Source of the DNA: Dioctria linearis
Lineage: Eukaryota; Arthropoda; Insecta; Diptera; Asilidae
Direction of reading: 5' to 3'
Length of the DNA: 64,000 nt
Assembly (NCBI GenBank): GCA_963930735.1
Contig: OZ005740.1
Span: forward strand, 242,127,192 to 242,191,191
In this document: positions 35,134-46,128 of the stretch, piece by piece
Position numbering within the stretch: position 1 is the stretch's first letter
How the letters are laid out: every line of letters starts with the position of its first letter
Notes under the pieces: model-generated
What the model saw: only the letters and a program-made list of their open reading frames with translations
What the model was told of the DNA's origin: nothing
Databases searched by the model: none
Position numbers and translations under genes: made by a program

Positions 35134-35715
35134 CGACAAAACTGTAGATTTTACTACTTTGGCAAAATAAGTAAGTTGAAATCGGTAAAATCAACTACTT
35201 TATTGAAAATTCTACAAATTCTCAGATGGGTACAAGTGCAGCTGACTCAACGTATTTTCCGTTAAACTTACAGATCAACTGACAAATCTGTAGATTTTAC
35301 TACTTTGGCAAAATAAGTAAGTTGAAATCGGTAAAATCAACTACTTTATTGAAAATTCTACAAATACTCAGATGGGTACAAGTGCAGCTGACTCAACGTA
35401 TTTTCCGTTAAACTTACAGATCAACTGACAAATCTGTAGATTTTACTACTTTGGCAAAATAAGTAAGTTGAAATCGGTAAAATCAACTACTTTATTGAAA
35501 ATTCTACAAATACTCAGATGGGTACAAGTGCAGCTGACTCAACGTATTTTCCGTTAAACTTACAGATCAACTGACAAATCTATAGATTTTACTACTTTGG
35601 TAAAATAAACAAATTGAAATCGGTAAAATCAACTGCTTTGTTGCAAATTCTATAAACACTCGGATGGGTACAAGTGCAGCAAACTCAACATATTTTTCGT
35701 TTGAATTAGCAGATC
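35134..35715. repeat. Four 146 bp tandem subterminal repeats (right end)
   Basis: CTGTAGATTTTACTACTTTG starts at 35142, 35288 and 35434, and a diverged fourth (CTATAG...) at 35580: an exact 146 bp period. The first three are nearly identical, the fourth about 85% similar. Each unit contains GTAAAATCAAC, the reverse complement of the motif at the left-end unit boundaries. Confidence 0.9.
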
Positions 35716-35885
35716 ATTATTATTAAAAAATGACTGCCAATTCTACCCAATAATCGTTTGAATTTACCGAAAATCAACGATTTCAACTATTTAAGCTGTT
35801 GACACGAATTTTTCGAATTATATTCTTACCGTTTTGCCATCCACAGCTTAAAGTTGTTGAATTTACAACTTTTTTTCTCTCCGTG

Positions 35886-36074
35886 AATGAAAGAGTTAAA
35901 TATCTCATCAACACGGATCAGGATGAAACTAATACTAGCAGTACCATAGAAAGGAAATATTATTGTTATTGTAATGATTATAAGCCTTGTCCTATCTCCG
36001 TATCAATTCGGAGCCTTTCGATTGCTGGACGATTCATCTAATGAGGCAGATGCTTCTTTCTTTTCGTATTTGCA
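35886..36074. other. Unique flank of the two-gene transposon
   Basis: Genomic flank joining the sequence left of 28641 at the AA duplication. Nothing recognised. Confidence 0.4.
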
Positions 36075-37550
36075 TTGGCGTAACCACGACTTATTTCTGG
36101 GGTGGGCCAGGTCCCCCAACTTTCGTACATAGGTTTTAACAAACCATTTGTTTGCAAAGTATACCAGCTCATGAGTATTCCCAGCTATTGACCGACATTT
36201 TTTATGATTGCTCTGAGCACTTACAAGATAGCATGTCATTTTACAAGTCGCAAACAGTGCGTTACTACTTTTTTAATATGTAGTTTTCCTACGTGAAACC
36301 TTAACTCCACTCCCAAGAAAGAAATAAAAACTAGATCAGCACTTTTAATCCACTGCAGTGTGTACTCGGGGCGATTTTAATAAGAAAGTAATTTGAGACA
36401 GGGCAGTCGTTGTCGAGGTTCCGATATTAGACCAGAGAAACAACGAACAGTTTACAATTGTTTCTCATTCTATATTATAATTCTTGTTGAATGTTATTGA
36501 GCACTTGGTACAGAGCATGGTACATCATTTATCCGTTAGTATAAGTCATCAGCATTCAATCAATTTTTGGAGAACTAATCAGTCAACAGTCGGCGATCGG
36601 GCGATATTTATTGATTATCAAGACCAACGGCAACGAGTATTTATGAAATAGTTTTAGTCAGATATTTAAATTATTATGAAAATAGATTAGTACTTAATGT
36701 AATATGTGAATTGCGTGAAAGTGCATTCTTTTCTTTAATCCCAATGAACCCACGCAACATTCATCTATGCCCTACAGTCCACTCCAAACATCCAACCCGA
36801 TTTAAATTTTTCTTAAATCATAGGAAGTAGTGTTTTTTTTTTAAATAAAATAAAATTTGCACGATTTGAAAAGAAAAAAAGAAAGTGGTGCCATGTTCGA
36901 ACCAAGTTTTAACTCGATGGAAAAGCTCCGTTCAGGAGCTAGCAGGAACTAGTGTTACTTGCAGCAACTAGTGTAAATTTGGGCAAAAGTCTTTATTAAT
37001 TTCTGTTTTCAGTCTTTCCAATTTTACTACAAATTTTTATTTTAGCCTGTAAGTTAGAAATGTCTACATTGAAAACATTTTTATAAGTTTCTACAAATGC
37101 CTCTCCATGTTTCAGGTACAACTTTATAAATGAGTCGACTGACTGTACGAAGGAGATTTTCAAACCTATTTTTGAGGTTAGTGATAATGTAATCAGCCTT
37201 ATTACTGAATCCCTTGGGATCGGAAACGAAAAAGCTTAAAAAAGCCTTTGTCCGAAAAATTAAACAAAGATTTAGAAATTTTTCAAAATTTCACGCCTTT
37301 GTCAAACTTCAGTGAAATCAAGGCAATCTCAGAATAGTATTTAAAATTAAAAAAAGATGTTAATAGGATTTCTTGAAGAAAAGAAGCCTTTTCGATTCCG
37401 ATCCGAACGGATTCAATTTAATTAGGCCTAACATTGTACGAATTGATTTTTTTTGGAATTTGCATAATTACCTGGAGGGGCAGTCCATAGTCCGGGGGGG
37501 GGGTGGGAGGGGGTGCCCTGGCCCCTATCTCGTTACGCCAATGCGTATTT
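36072..37550. mobile_element. Possible hAT-like element with GCATTGGCGTAAC ends
   Basis: The left end has GCATTGGCGTAACCACGA followed by GGGGTGGGCCAGG. The right end, reverse-complemented, has GCATTGGCGTAACGAGATA followed by GGGGCCAGGGCACCCCC. The 1.4 kb between contains only decayed coding-like pieces, for example a minus-strand KHGEAFVETYKNVFNVDISN near 37110-37050 that I could not assign firmly. A C/G run at 37494-37514 belongs to the right end. Confidence 0.5.
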
Positions 37551-38422
37551 GTAGTATAGTAGCAATGATTTCCGTTAGTAGTGAAATGGAAACAGTATTG
37601 TTAATTTGTTATATATGAAAGCCATTGAAATTAATCGTAAATGTTGAACAAAAATATTATTTTGATTTGAATAAAGGAAACATATTTTGTTTGATGGAAT
37701 GACAAATTATTTTATTGATTTAACAGACTCCAATTTTAAATTTATACGGAAATTATTTACTGGACTCGTATCAGCGAAAGGGTGTCGTCATACAATTGGC
37801 TCTAAATGGGACAGGAAAACCTTTTACTGTAACGAATAAATTAGGTTTCAGAAATTATTTGATAAAAAAAAAGAAAAATATTGGATCTTTAAAAAAAACT
37901 ATTATGGCTTCAATTTTATATTTACTTGACTTTCATCCAAATTTATTACATAATAATCAATCAATTATTGCTAGATGTCACGTCCGCCCGAAATTAAGTT
38001 TACACATTATTATTGTATGCTTTGCAGTTGCCAGTTTTGATCGCTAATGTACATAACATACATATATTAACAGAGCTTTTGTTTTGTATAAAAAGCCAAG
38101 AGGGTTACTTTTGAATAGAGACCTCTTAAAGTGGCTAAGTAATTCATTTCCTCATTTTATTTGTATGTCATTTCCGGAGGGGCTCCTGTGTTTTTAATGT
38201 GGGGTTTTTTTTTCTATAAAAATCTGACTATTGATATTTCTATCGTTGATGAGTTTGTTATGTTTGAACCAAATAATAAAAAAAAAATTAAAGGCAATTA
38301 AGATTACTAATGCGTTTTCGTTGTATAATTTTATAACATGATTTATTGCAGAAAATTTCTTTAACTGTGTTTAAAATTGAAATATTGAATATGTCAACCA
38401 GGGGATATTAGGTCACTTAATT
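37551..38422. other. No recognisable feature
   Basis: An 83-residue plus-strand ORF (37796-38047) has no recognisable motif. Confidence 0.4.
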
Positions 38423-38540
38423 TAAAGTGGTTTTTCGCATTTCTTTTTTGAACAGTTCATCGGACAGTCGAAATAATATTACTAATTTCATAGAATTTTT
38501 CAGTACATTAAAACTGTTTGCATCTGACCGTTTGCGAAAT
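38423..38540 (-). mobile_element. DINE-1/HINE-like short fragment
   Basis: AAAGTGGTTTTTCGCATTTC, GAACAGTTCATCGGACAG and CTAATTTCATAGAATTTTT match the 3' interior of the other copies in minus orientation. Both ends are lost. Confidence 0.55.
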
Positions 38541-39519
38541 ACTTGAAAATTTAAAAGTTTTTGTATGCAAACCATACATACATACATACTAAATTTTCAA
38601 ACATAGGTCTACAATTATTAGGAGAACCTTTCGTATAAAAATTCAGACCTTTAGCTTCACGGTCTGCTCAAGTAGTGTCGAAATATATATAGAAAAATAT
38701 TTTATATTTTATTTATTATTTATTTAATATTTTTATTTATATTTTATATGGAAACACTACGAAAGAGAGTTGTCTGATTTTACTGATCTACGAATTTGAC
38801 CTTAATTTCATCATTAAATTACTGAACAGAACGACCAATCGATCAAACTTAGCATAACCTTTGATTTGATCTTATAAAGTATAATAGCTAAATAATTTAC
38901 TAAAATTAATTCATCTGCAATGTGAATGTTATTTAATCAAAAACTATTGCACAAATCACCTTAAAATTTCACAATTATTCTCCTTTTATATTACGTTAAT
39001 AGCAGTAGTGGACCAGTTTAAGCAGGAACTGAATTCTATGAAAGATGGGTTTTGTAAATTATGTACTCCAATATAATCTAACAGACAATTATAAATATAT
39101 TACAATTGATGCAATAGCTACTATCAGTCTAATATCCGGCACTCGATCGATTTGGCTTTTAATTTTACTGATATTTGAGATTGGAATATTCTTGTTTTAA
39201 TCGATACCTGAAACAATCATTTATTCTAGAATGAAGTGAGGTGCCAAAATCTTCTACAGTCAATATCAAAAATAAAGTGTAGGTTAGTAGAATTCTTAGT
39301 GTAGTCGATTCCCACAATAACAAATATTATTTAAGTCAATACGCAACTTAAAGCAATATAGTTTGAAGTAGTATTGCTTGATTCGGTACTCGGAGCAACT
39401 AATTGAATTACTATGTGGACTATCTGCTACCACACTGGAAGAGATATTGAAATAAGTCAGACTGAGGTTTATGTAGCCGTTTTATGCGACCATTCAATTA
39501 GTTGGTATTTTGCTCTTTA
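38541..39519. other. No recognisable feature
   Basis: AT-rich, including a TTTATTTA-like stretch near 38700-38750. Confidence 0.4.
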
Positions 39520-41270
39520 AATCATTATATTCACATATTTTTACAGTTCATGTTTATCAAAAGTAAGGGTGACAGGTATTTGAAATTTGCCGGTATGAGA
39601 AGATCCGGCAAGTTATTTATGAGTGGGTTTGGGAGGATAGAAATTTTCTCGACTTGTTTTTTCGTTAGATCGAACAGATACTCCTTGATAGGAGTTATAT
39701 TGGCTGCCTCGTATAATACTTCGTTGCGATAGTATTTTCCGTTGGCCCTTCTATGGAGTCCTGTGCAAGCTCTAAGGACCTCTTTTTCGAGCTTGCTAAG
39801 GCAGGTCATATAAGTGAGGGAAATTGCGTCCCATGTGGAAAAGCATAAGTGATGACAGGCCTCATTAATTGCTTGTAAATGAGTAGTGTTTTGTCTGCGT
39901 TGTGAGTCCGTCCCTGACATTGATTATAGGGCTTATAAGACTGTACGCGAAATTGTCTTTGTTAATGGTTGCTTTAGCATGGTTATTGAATCGTCATGGA
40001 AATTTGCGCCTAGATATTTTGTTGTTTGTGTGGGTTTTATTATTCCCCCATTGTAGACGGCCGTAATTTTTTTGTATTTAGCGACTTGGTGGTTTCGCCC
40101 AGTGCCAGGTTCGGACTTTTGAACGTTAATTTTGATCCCCCATTTTATGTGATAGGAGTCGAGCTTCCTGAAATGTAGGTTGACTTTACTGACCGCCAAG
40201 AGCGGGCAACAAGGTTGGGCATATGTATGGGAGTCATCGGCGAGGAAGAGCGTTGTGCCGCTTTCATTTTGAGATTGGTCTAAGGTGTAAAGATTGAAGA
40301 GTATTGGGCCCAATATAGAGCCCTGAGGGAGGCCTGCTGCAATTGTTTTAAGAGGAGATTTGTGGACATCGATTTCCATATAGAATTTCCTAGAAGTTAG
40401 AAAACTGTGGATTAGTGTGTTTAGTTGTGGAGGAAAACCGAATTGGTTTAATTTGAATATTAGCCCAGCCGTCCAAACTCAAACGAAAGCCTTTTCAACG
40501 TCGAGAAAGAACCCGACCGTGCATACGTTTCTGTTTAGAGATGTTTTGGCTTGAAGCCGAATTGAGAATCTTGGTGGATGTGCTTTTCTTCACAGCTAAT
40601 TGTTATTTGTTGCTGAATAACTTTTTCAAAAAGCTTTGCCAAATTTGAGATGAGGGAGATTGGTCTAAATTCCTCGATGTCTTTAGACGAAGATTTTTTT
40701 TGGGATGGGGTAAATTAGTGAGATTTTCCATTTTTCCGGAAGCAACAATTATTTATACAATTGTTAAAAATGGTGCAAGGAAATTGAGTGTTATGGGAGG
40801 TAGCTTTTTGATAATTGCATTTGAAATTTTATCAGTGCCGCTCGATTTTTTGCTATTTATTGTCTTAGTTCAGACGTAGAGTTGGAGGGGGTTAAACTTC
40901 TGGGTAGATTGCTGGGTTGTCCACAGCGAAAAAGGTTTGTGGTATAGATTCGTTAGCACTACGAAAGGTGCTAAAACAACTATCTACTTCAAAAGAGAAG
41001 GTTGGGTCTCTGAAGCTTAATTTGTCTTTGAAGATGTTTTGGAAAAATGTTGCAAAGGCCGCACACTTTTCTTGTGGAAGTGATAGAGCTTCCTCGCTGC
41101 TGGTTATGATTTTAGGGAGTTTCGGCTTCGTAGAACAGACATTTTTAATATTATCAAAGGTCTGTGAGCCTGGTTTTATTTTCTCGAGTCTTTTTCTAAA
41201 CGGTTCATCGCAGAACAACTTAGTTTGCTCATTTTTATCACTGATAAGCACTTAACTTGGGTCGCCTCGT
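39520..41270 (-). mobile_element. Jockey-type LINE remnant
   Basis: Minus-strand order: linker ORF 41251-40892 (KLPKIITSSEEALSLPQEKC, FATFFQNIF); decayed RT fingers (about 40680-40440, including FEKVIQQQITISCEEK and DSQFGFKPKH); RT core ORF 40379-39933 with AAGLPQGSILGPILFNLYT and FLADDSHTYA, catalytic DD intact; then C-terminal ORF 39920-39531 with STWDAISLTYMTCLSKLEKE and ACTGLHRRANGKYYRNEVLY. No endonuclease is seen upstream of 41270. Frame breaks between blocks make it inactive. The long linked blocks make it one of the better-preserved LINE copies here. Confidence 0.75.
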
Positions 41271-41699
41271 GGATGTGAGAAGCGCCGTATTTATACTCTA
41301 CAAATTATCCTAGAACTTTCCTGTAAATTCTATTCTCCGAACTCAAAGTCTACTAAGATGTCACTGACTTAAAGTTATTACCATTTTCAATAGATGTCGC
41401 TTGTGTCACTTTGTTGCGCATAACAATATTATTGCAAGCGATACTATTGTGATATTTATCTTTAAGGCGGTAGTTCGATAGAAATGATTATAAATCATGA
41501 GATCATTCAGGTTTGCTTTGGACTTCTTCAGGATTTCTCAACAAGACTACTCGGCTTTATAATATGGGAGCAGCCGAAATCGATAGTACGGCTTACATTG
41601 AAGGACTTGACGAAGGGAATTTAAACAATTGAATATTGAATCTCTTTTAATAGTAAAGCCTTGTTAGTATAAGTACTTTAAGTTGCGGTTATTGACACT
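41271..41699. other. No recognisable feature
   Basis: Spacer between a LINE and a DINE-1-like copy. Confidence 0.4.
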
Positions 41700-42372
41700 A
41701 TTAGCTGCTAATTTTGGTTTTTCGTTAGACAGTAAAAATGAGTATAACTAATTTCATAGGATTTCATATTCTGAAGATCTTTTTGGCACAATGAAAACGT
41801 CTAAGGTAGTATACGTGAAATAATTTTTGAATGACAACACCAACAAAGGGTTTCCCGATTTAGTCCATTTCTGAGCTTGTATTTACAATCTTTATGGACT
41901 CCTACTCTGGCAGTGTCTAAATATATCGTGAAAACCCTAAGTTTTGCATGGCAGCACCAAGAAGGGATTTTCCGATTTAGTCCAGTTACGAAATTTTATT
42001 TAATATCATTACGCGAAAACACCATGAAGTACATCTCAGCTCTCTACATAAACGCGTTCTCGGGTAGTGGCCAAATATATAGTGAAAATCGATATTTCTG
42101 TATGGGAAGACTACGAAGGAGTTTCCCGATTGGTCCATTTAGGAACTTAAATTTGCTGTTTTTTAAAGGCCACTGTGCAAAATTTCAGCTCTGTAAGTAC
42201 ACGGGCTGTCGAGTTATCGTGAGAACGAAAGGACGGAAGGAAATGCAAAAATCAAAATAACTTTTAATATTACGCGTCCATCCCATTTTGCTCTACCAGC
42301 ATTATTGCTGTGCATTACAAACGGAGTGAAAAGCTTAGTATATACTATGATTTCATCATCTAGAGTTTAAAA
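41700..42372 (-). mobile_element. DINE-1/HINE-like element
   Basis: Minus orientation. CTAATTTCATAGGATTTC and AAAACGTCTAAGG blocks, two ACCAANAAGGG-type blocks, AGAACGAAAGGACGGAAGG (eroded microsatellite), ATTACAAACGGAGTGAA, and the outer end TATACTATGATTTCATCATC then TAGAGT. The terminal hairpin side is decayed. A 127-residue plus ORF across it is incidental. Confidence 0.65.
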
Positions 42373-43120
42373 ATATATGTAGCCTTGCGTAGACATTTCG
42401 CTATATGCAATTCATCCTTGTATAGCATTTTAGTCTATCGCCGCTCGACAGGATAGAGTTGAAGGGAATATAATGAAGTTTGAAGTTCCATATTAAAGAG
42501 AAAACGAAGAAGAAAGATCTTAGTGCTTGCGGTATTCAGTAAAAACTATCTAATTAGTTAAAAAAAGGTAATAAATCACAAACAAACAAAAGTTATAGAG
42601 ACAGTTTCAAAACAAAAATATAAATAGAATGAAGAAATTAATATTTTAAATAAGGAGAGTTAAATCTGTTCAATAAAGCTAGATAAATATATTACAATAT
42701 CCAAATGTTTCATGAAGTCAAGATAAATAAATATGTAAAAAAAGACAATCTGGTAAAATTAAATTGCTTATAAAACTGCATTGCGCTATATGTTATAAAA
42801 AAAAATCTTCCCATAACCGAATGCAACCAAGTTAAAAAACCCCTCTCTCTATTCGAGCTCGCTAGGCTGGTCAGAGGGTTGGTATTTGGTGTAAGAAGCA
42901 AGTTCTGCCAAGTTTTTAAAAATTAAAAAATTATTTAATAATAAAATAAAATCATCTCTTAATGAGCTAATGAGCAGCACACAACTAGTTAGAAAACACA
43001 CGCTTTAGGCAAAATTACACTCGGAGTCAGGTTAAACGGATAAAAAGCGAAATGAAGATCACAGGAGGATAAAATAAATTTTATTTTGAGTTTTGTGGCT
43101 AGTGGTGGAATTTTAGTTGT
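42373..43120. other. No recognisable feature
   Basis: AT-rich, no supported feature. Confidence 0.4.
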
Positions 43121-43698
43121 CCCTCTGTCAGTGTTGGGCGTAATCTGATTGCAGTGTAATTTAATAATAATTCCATTACAGTTTAGTCAAATTACAAAGT
43201 AATCTAATTAAATTGTATTCGATTACTTATCAATCAGATTACTTATGAGAGAATATGTAATCTATCAAATGTGTAATCTGTTACAATATAATAAGATTAT
43301 TTTGTAATCTAATTACATTGTAACAGATTACTTTGTAGATTACTTAAAATTAATTAATAATATAATGAAATGAATTGAAAGAAAATAGTATTGTTCTCGT
43401 ACGAAATTAGTTTTAGGGAGTTTTATGAAGAATTAGAATACAAATATCGTAAATATCTTAAATGTCTTAGATATAATCACATTAATTAGATTAACATGTA
43501 GTGGGATTAACTTGTAATGGATTAATGTGCAATCAGATTAACTTGTAATCACATTACACGTTAATCGATTACATTATATAATTATGGAAATGGATTACAT
43601 TAGTAATCTGTTATAAAATAATCTGATTACAGATTGCATGGTTAATTGTAATTGTTAATCATTAATCAGATTACATTTTGCCCAACACTGCCCTCTGT
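43121..43698. mobile_element. hAT MITE with perfect 8 bp target duplication
   Basis: The element spans 43129-43690. Termini CAGTGTTGGGCGTAATCTGA and, read from the right, CAGTGTTGGGCAAAATGTAA share the first 11 bases and both lead into ATCTGATT. The flanks CCCTCTGT (43121-43128) and CCCTCTGT (43691-43698) are identical, the 8 bp duplication of hAT transposons. The interior is packed with GTAATCTGATTAC-like palindromic motifs and has no coding capacity. Confidence 0.9.
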
Positions 43699-45991
43699 GG
43701 GGGTGATTCTGATCTTTTGTCGTGCTTTAATGTCAGAATATACGACAAAATGGAATGAACTTTTCCACTGATTTTTTCGTGTTTTTATTCAGTTCAGCAA
43801 GCCTTACGTTACATATAATGAATTGAAAATGACACTTCACATTACAAATTCAAAAATATTATTTCGAATTTAAGCACTTGTATTGCTCTAAGTTGCTGTA
43901 CAATATCCATTTAACATACTTAGTTTAAAATTTTTGTCACAACCTCTGAAGCAGTTATTTAATTTGTAGTACCTACGTTGAGAAAATAGCTATAAAGCTG
44001 TCAGAATTTCATATCAACCCTTTTAAAGAAAAAAAAATTGAAACTTCCTGTGTCGTATAATAATTTTATATTTCAGTAACAAATATATATCCATTCAAAA
44101 ATAAAAAAAAATTTACCTTTATTATCAAGAAAAAGAAAAACACTAAAAATCAGTTCACTTTTAAGAGAAATGGTTATAAAGCCATTCTAATTAATTAATT
44201 AATAATTTATGATCAGTCCGAATGTAATTTTTTTTTAGTTTAATACTTGGTACTGCCACCTTTGTTGGAAATGACAGCAGAAGTGCGGTCCGGCATGGAA
44301 TTTATCAAGCCCTGAAGGGTTTCGATAGAAATGGCGCTCCAAGCTTCTTGAATTGCTGCTTTTAATTCTAAAACGTTGTTGAATTTACGTCCCTGCTCGT
44401 AAACTTGACGCGATCGGGTTTAAGTCAGGACTGCAAGCAGGCCATTCCAAAACCTCAATGTTCCGATCCTTTAGCCAGTCTAATGTGTGATGGGAACGAC
44501 GGATTGGCGCAATATCCTGTTGAAAGATGAACTGTTCTTCCATAACATCTTCGGAAAAGGTAATTAACACTTCATCTAGGAGATCAGTGTAGTTTTTGGA
44601 GTTCATCTTAAATGAAATGTTATAAGTTACCCACGTCATTACTGTACCGGCACCGAAATACATACTTTGGCTAACTTCCTTAACTCATCTCAAGTCATGC
44701 CAATAAAAGTGGAAGCCGTCTGGGCCGTCCAAATTAATTTTATTTTCATCTCTAAAAGCTACATTACGCCATTCCTCCTTCCATGACATGTACTTCCTAG
44801 AGAACATTAAGCGTGCTTGCTTATGCCCCTCAGTTAGCCTTGGTTTGGCCAATCTTTTTGTCCACTTAAGGTATTGGGAATCATGTAGAATTTGGCGAAC
44901 TCGTCTAGTGGTTACAGGAAAACCTAATTCACTTTTAATTTTCGACGCAACCAGTTTTTCAATCGCCGCTTTTTGAATGATCCTATTTTTTAACCTTTTA
45001 GTTATCGTAGATCTTGGTCCTGCATGCTTTTTTTGCTCATAGTGACTTCCGAATTTGATGAAGTTTTTACTACGGAACGTGATCTTCCAATTTCACGCGC
45101 AATTTTTCGGTTTGACATTCCCAATTTGGACAGTACTTCAATTTTTGCAATTTCGCTTTCTGAAAGTTTCGGTCTTCTAGGCATATTGGGTTTTGTTATT
45201 ATTTTTACTGAAATTATTTGAAAACTTAGTAATTAACATGTTAAAACGATTTCTGTTACAATTTTACTCACTAATCTGAAAATCCGGCACTGGCCTTATT
45301 ACTATTTCCCCTTGAATTACGACACTCAACTGAATTTTTCCTCCAACTTTTGGAGTTTATTTTAATGAGTCATAACGCATTATCAGAAACGAGTGCAACA
45401 TGTTTCTGAAACTGTAAACAAAAATTCGGATTCGCAGAACGATTAAAATGATTTTTCTGACTAAATAGTTTGGTGGCTTTATAGCTATTTCCTCCACGTA
45501 TTTTAGGCATATATTCTGACGTTTATTCATTGCATAGTCATTTTAGCTTATTTTGTAGTTGATCTGATCTCTTTGTCGTAGCTTAGGCGTATATATTTCT
45601 CACATATTTTGACATTTCACCACAAATTTGCCGTACTTTTGTATTCACCATATTCATTTTGATTTATCCTTTTCATCAACCACAAAATAAACAAAAGTGA
45701 ATTTGTGATGAATTAATGTCAGAATACACACCTAAAACTATGACAAATTAGTCAACTGCTTCCGAGGTTGTGACAAAAAATTTACACTGTGGTAAACGGA
45801 TATTCTACACATAGTTAGAGTGTAAGTGCTTAAATTCAAAATAATATTTTGAATTTTTAATGTGAAGTGACATTTTCAGTTCATTCTACGTAATGCAAGG
45901 CTTGCTGAGCTAATTAAAAACGCAAAAAAATCATTTCATTTAGGCGTATATTTTGACATTAAAGTACTACAAAGAGATCATAATCATCCCC
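43699..45991 (-). mobile_element. Tc1/mariner-type element with long terminal inverted repeats
   Basis: The left end GGGGGTGATTCTGATCT and the right end read inward GGGGATGATTATGATCT start arms of at least 300 bp. These remain alignable through TGTCA(G/A)AATATACG, CAGCAAGCCTT, AATTTAAGCACTT and AAATAGCTATAAAGC. A transposase pseudogene sits between them on the minus strand. The TA duplication is not clear (CATACCGGGG at the right, CTGTGGGGG at the left). The hAT MITE inserted right at its left border. Confidence 0.75.
44240..45184 (-). pseudogene. Tc1-type transposase, frameshifted
   Basis: Near full length when read across frames. N-terminal helix-turn-helix: RPKLSESEIAKIEVLSKLGM, SNRKIAREIGRS. 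A second DNA-binding part follows (LGFPVTTRRVRQIL, about 44930). Catalytic region: RDENKINLDGPDGFHFYW (first D, about 44740-44690), FIFQQDIAPIRRSHHTLDWL (usually QQDNAPIH), and WPACSPDLNPI (about 44440-44410). The expected PIE glutamate position is lost in a frame change. The protein ends near FQQRWQYQVLN at 44240. Frameshifts near 45050, 44690 and 44410 make it non-functional. Confidence 0.85.
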
Positions 45992-46097
45992 GGTATGTTT
46001 TTCCAGAATGGGCATACGTTCAGCTTAGCCACAAATAGAATTAACTTATTGTTGGGAGTTAGTACCACTTGACATGGCGTTATTAGGATTTTGTATA

Positions 46098-46110
46098 TAT
46101 ATATATATTT
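46098..46110. repeat. (TA)n run
   Basis: Short TA microsatellite directly left of the Harbinger remnant. Confidence 0.7.
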
Positions 46111-46128
46111 TGCACTGACAGAAGATCT

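Larger units (their letters stand above)
28642..35885 (-). mobile_element. Two-gene CACGG-ended DNA transposon (CACTA/EnSpm-like?)
   Basis: 7.2 kb. The left end CACGGAGAGAAAGAAGTCGT and the right end read inward CACGGAGAGAAAAAAAGTTG share their first 12 bases and remain similar beyond. AA flanks both sides (28640-28641, 35886-35887), a 2 bp duplication. Tandem subterminal arrays lie inside both ends. Two genes run on the minus strand: a spliced gene (32097-34075) and an intact 816-codon ORF (29627-32077). A DINE-1-like copy (34356-34845) has inserted later. CACxG termini, subterminal arrays, short duplications and a two-protein layout resemble CACTA/EnSpm elements, but the superfamily is my inference and other assignments (such as KDZ-like) are possible. 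Confidence 0.75.

Noticed and set aside
40917..41255. 112-residue plus ORF
   Set aside because: Antisense to the LINE linker ORF on the minus strand, which has recognisable LINE motifs.
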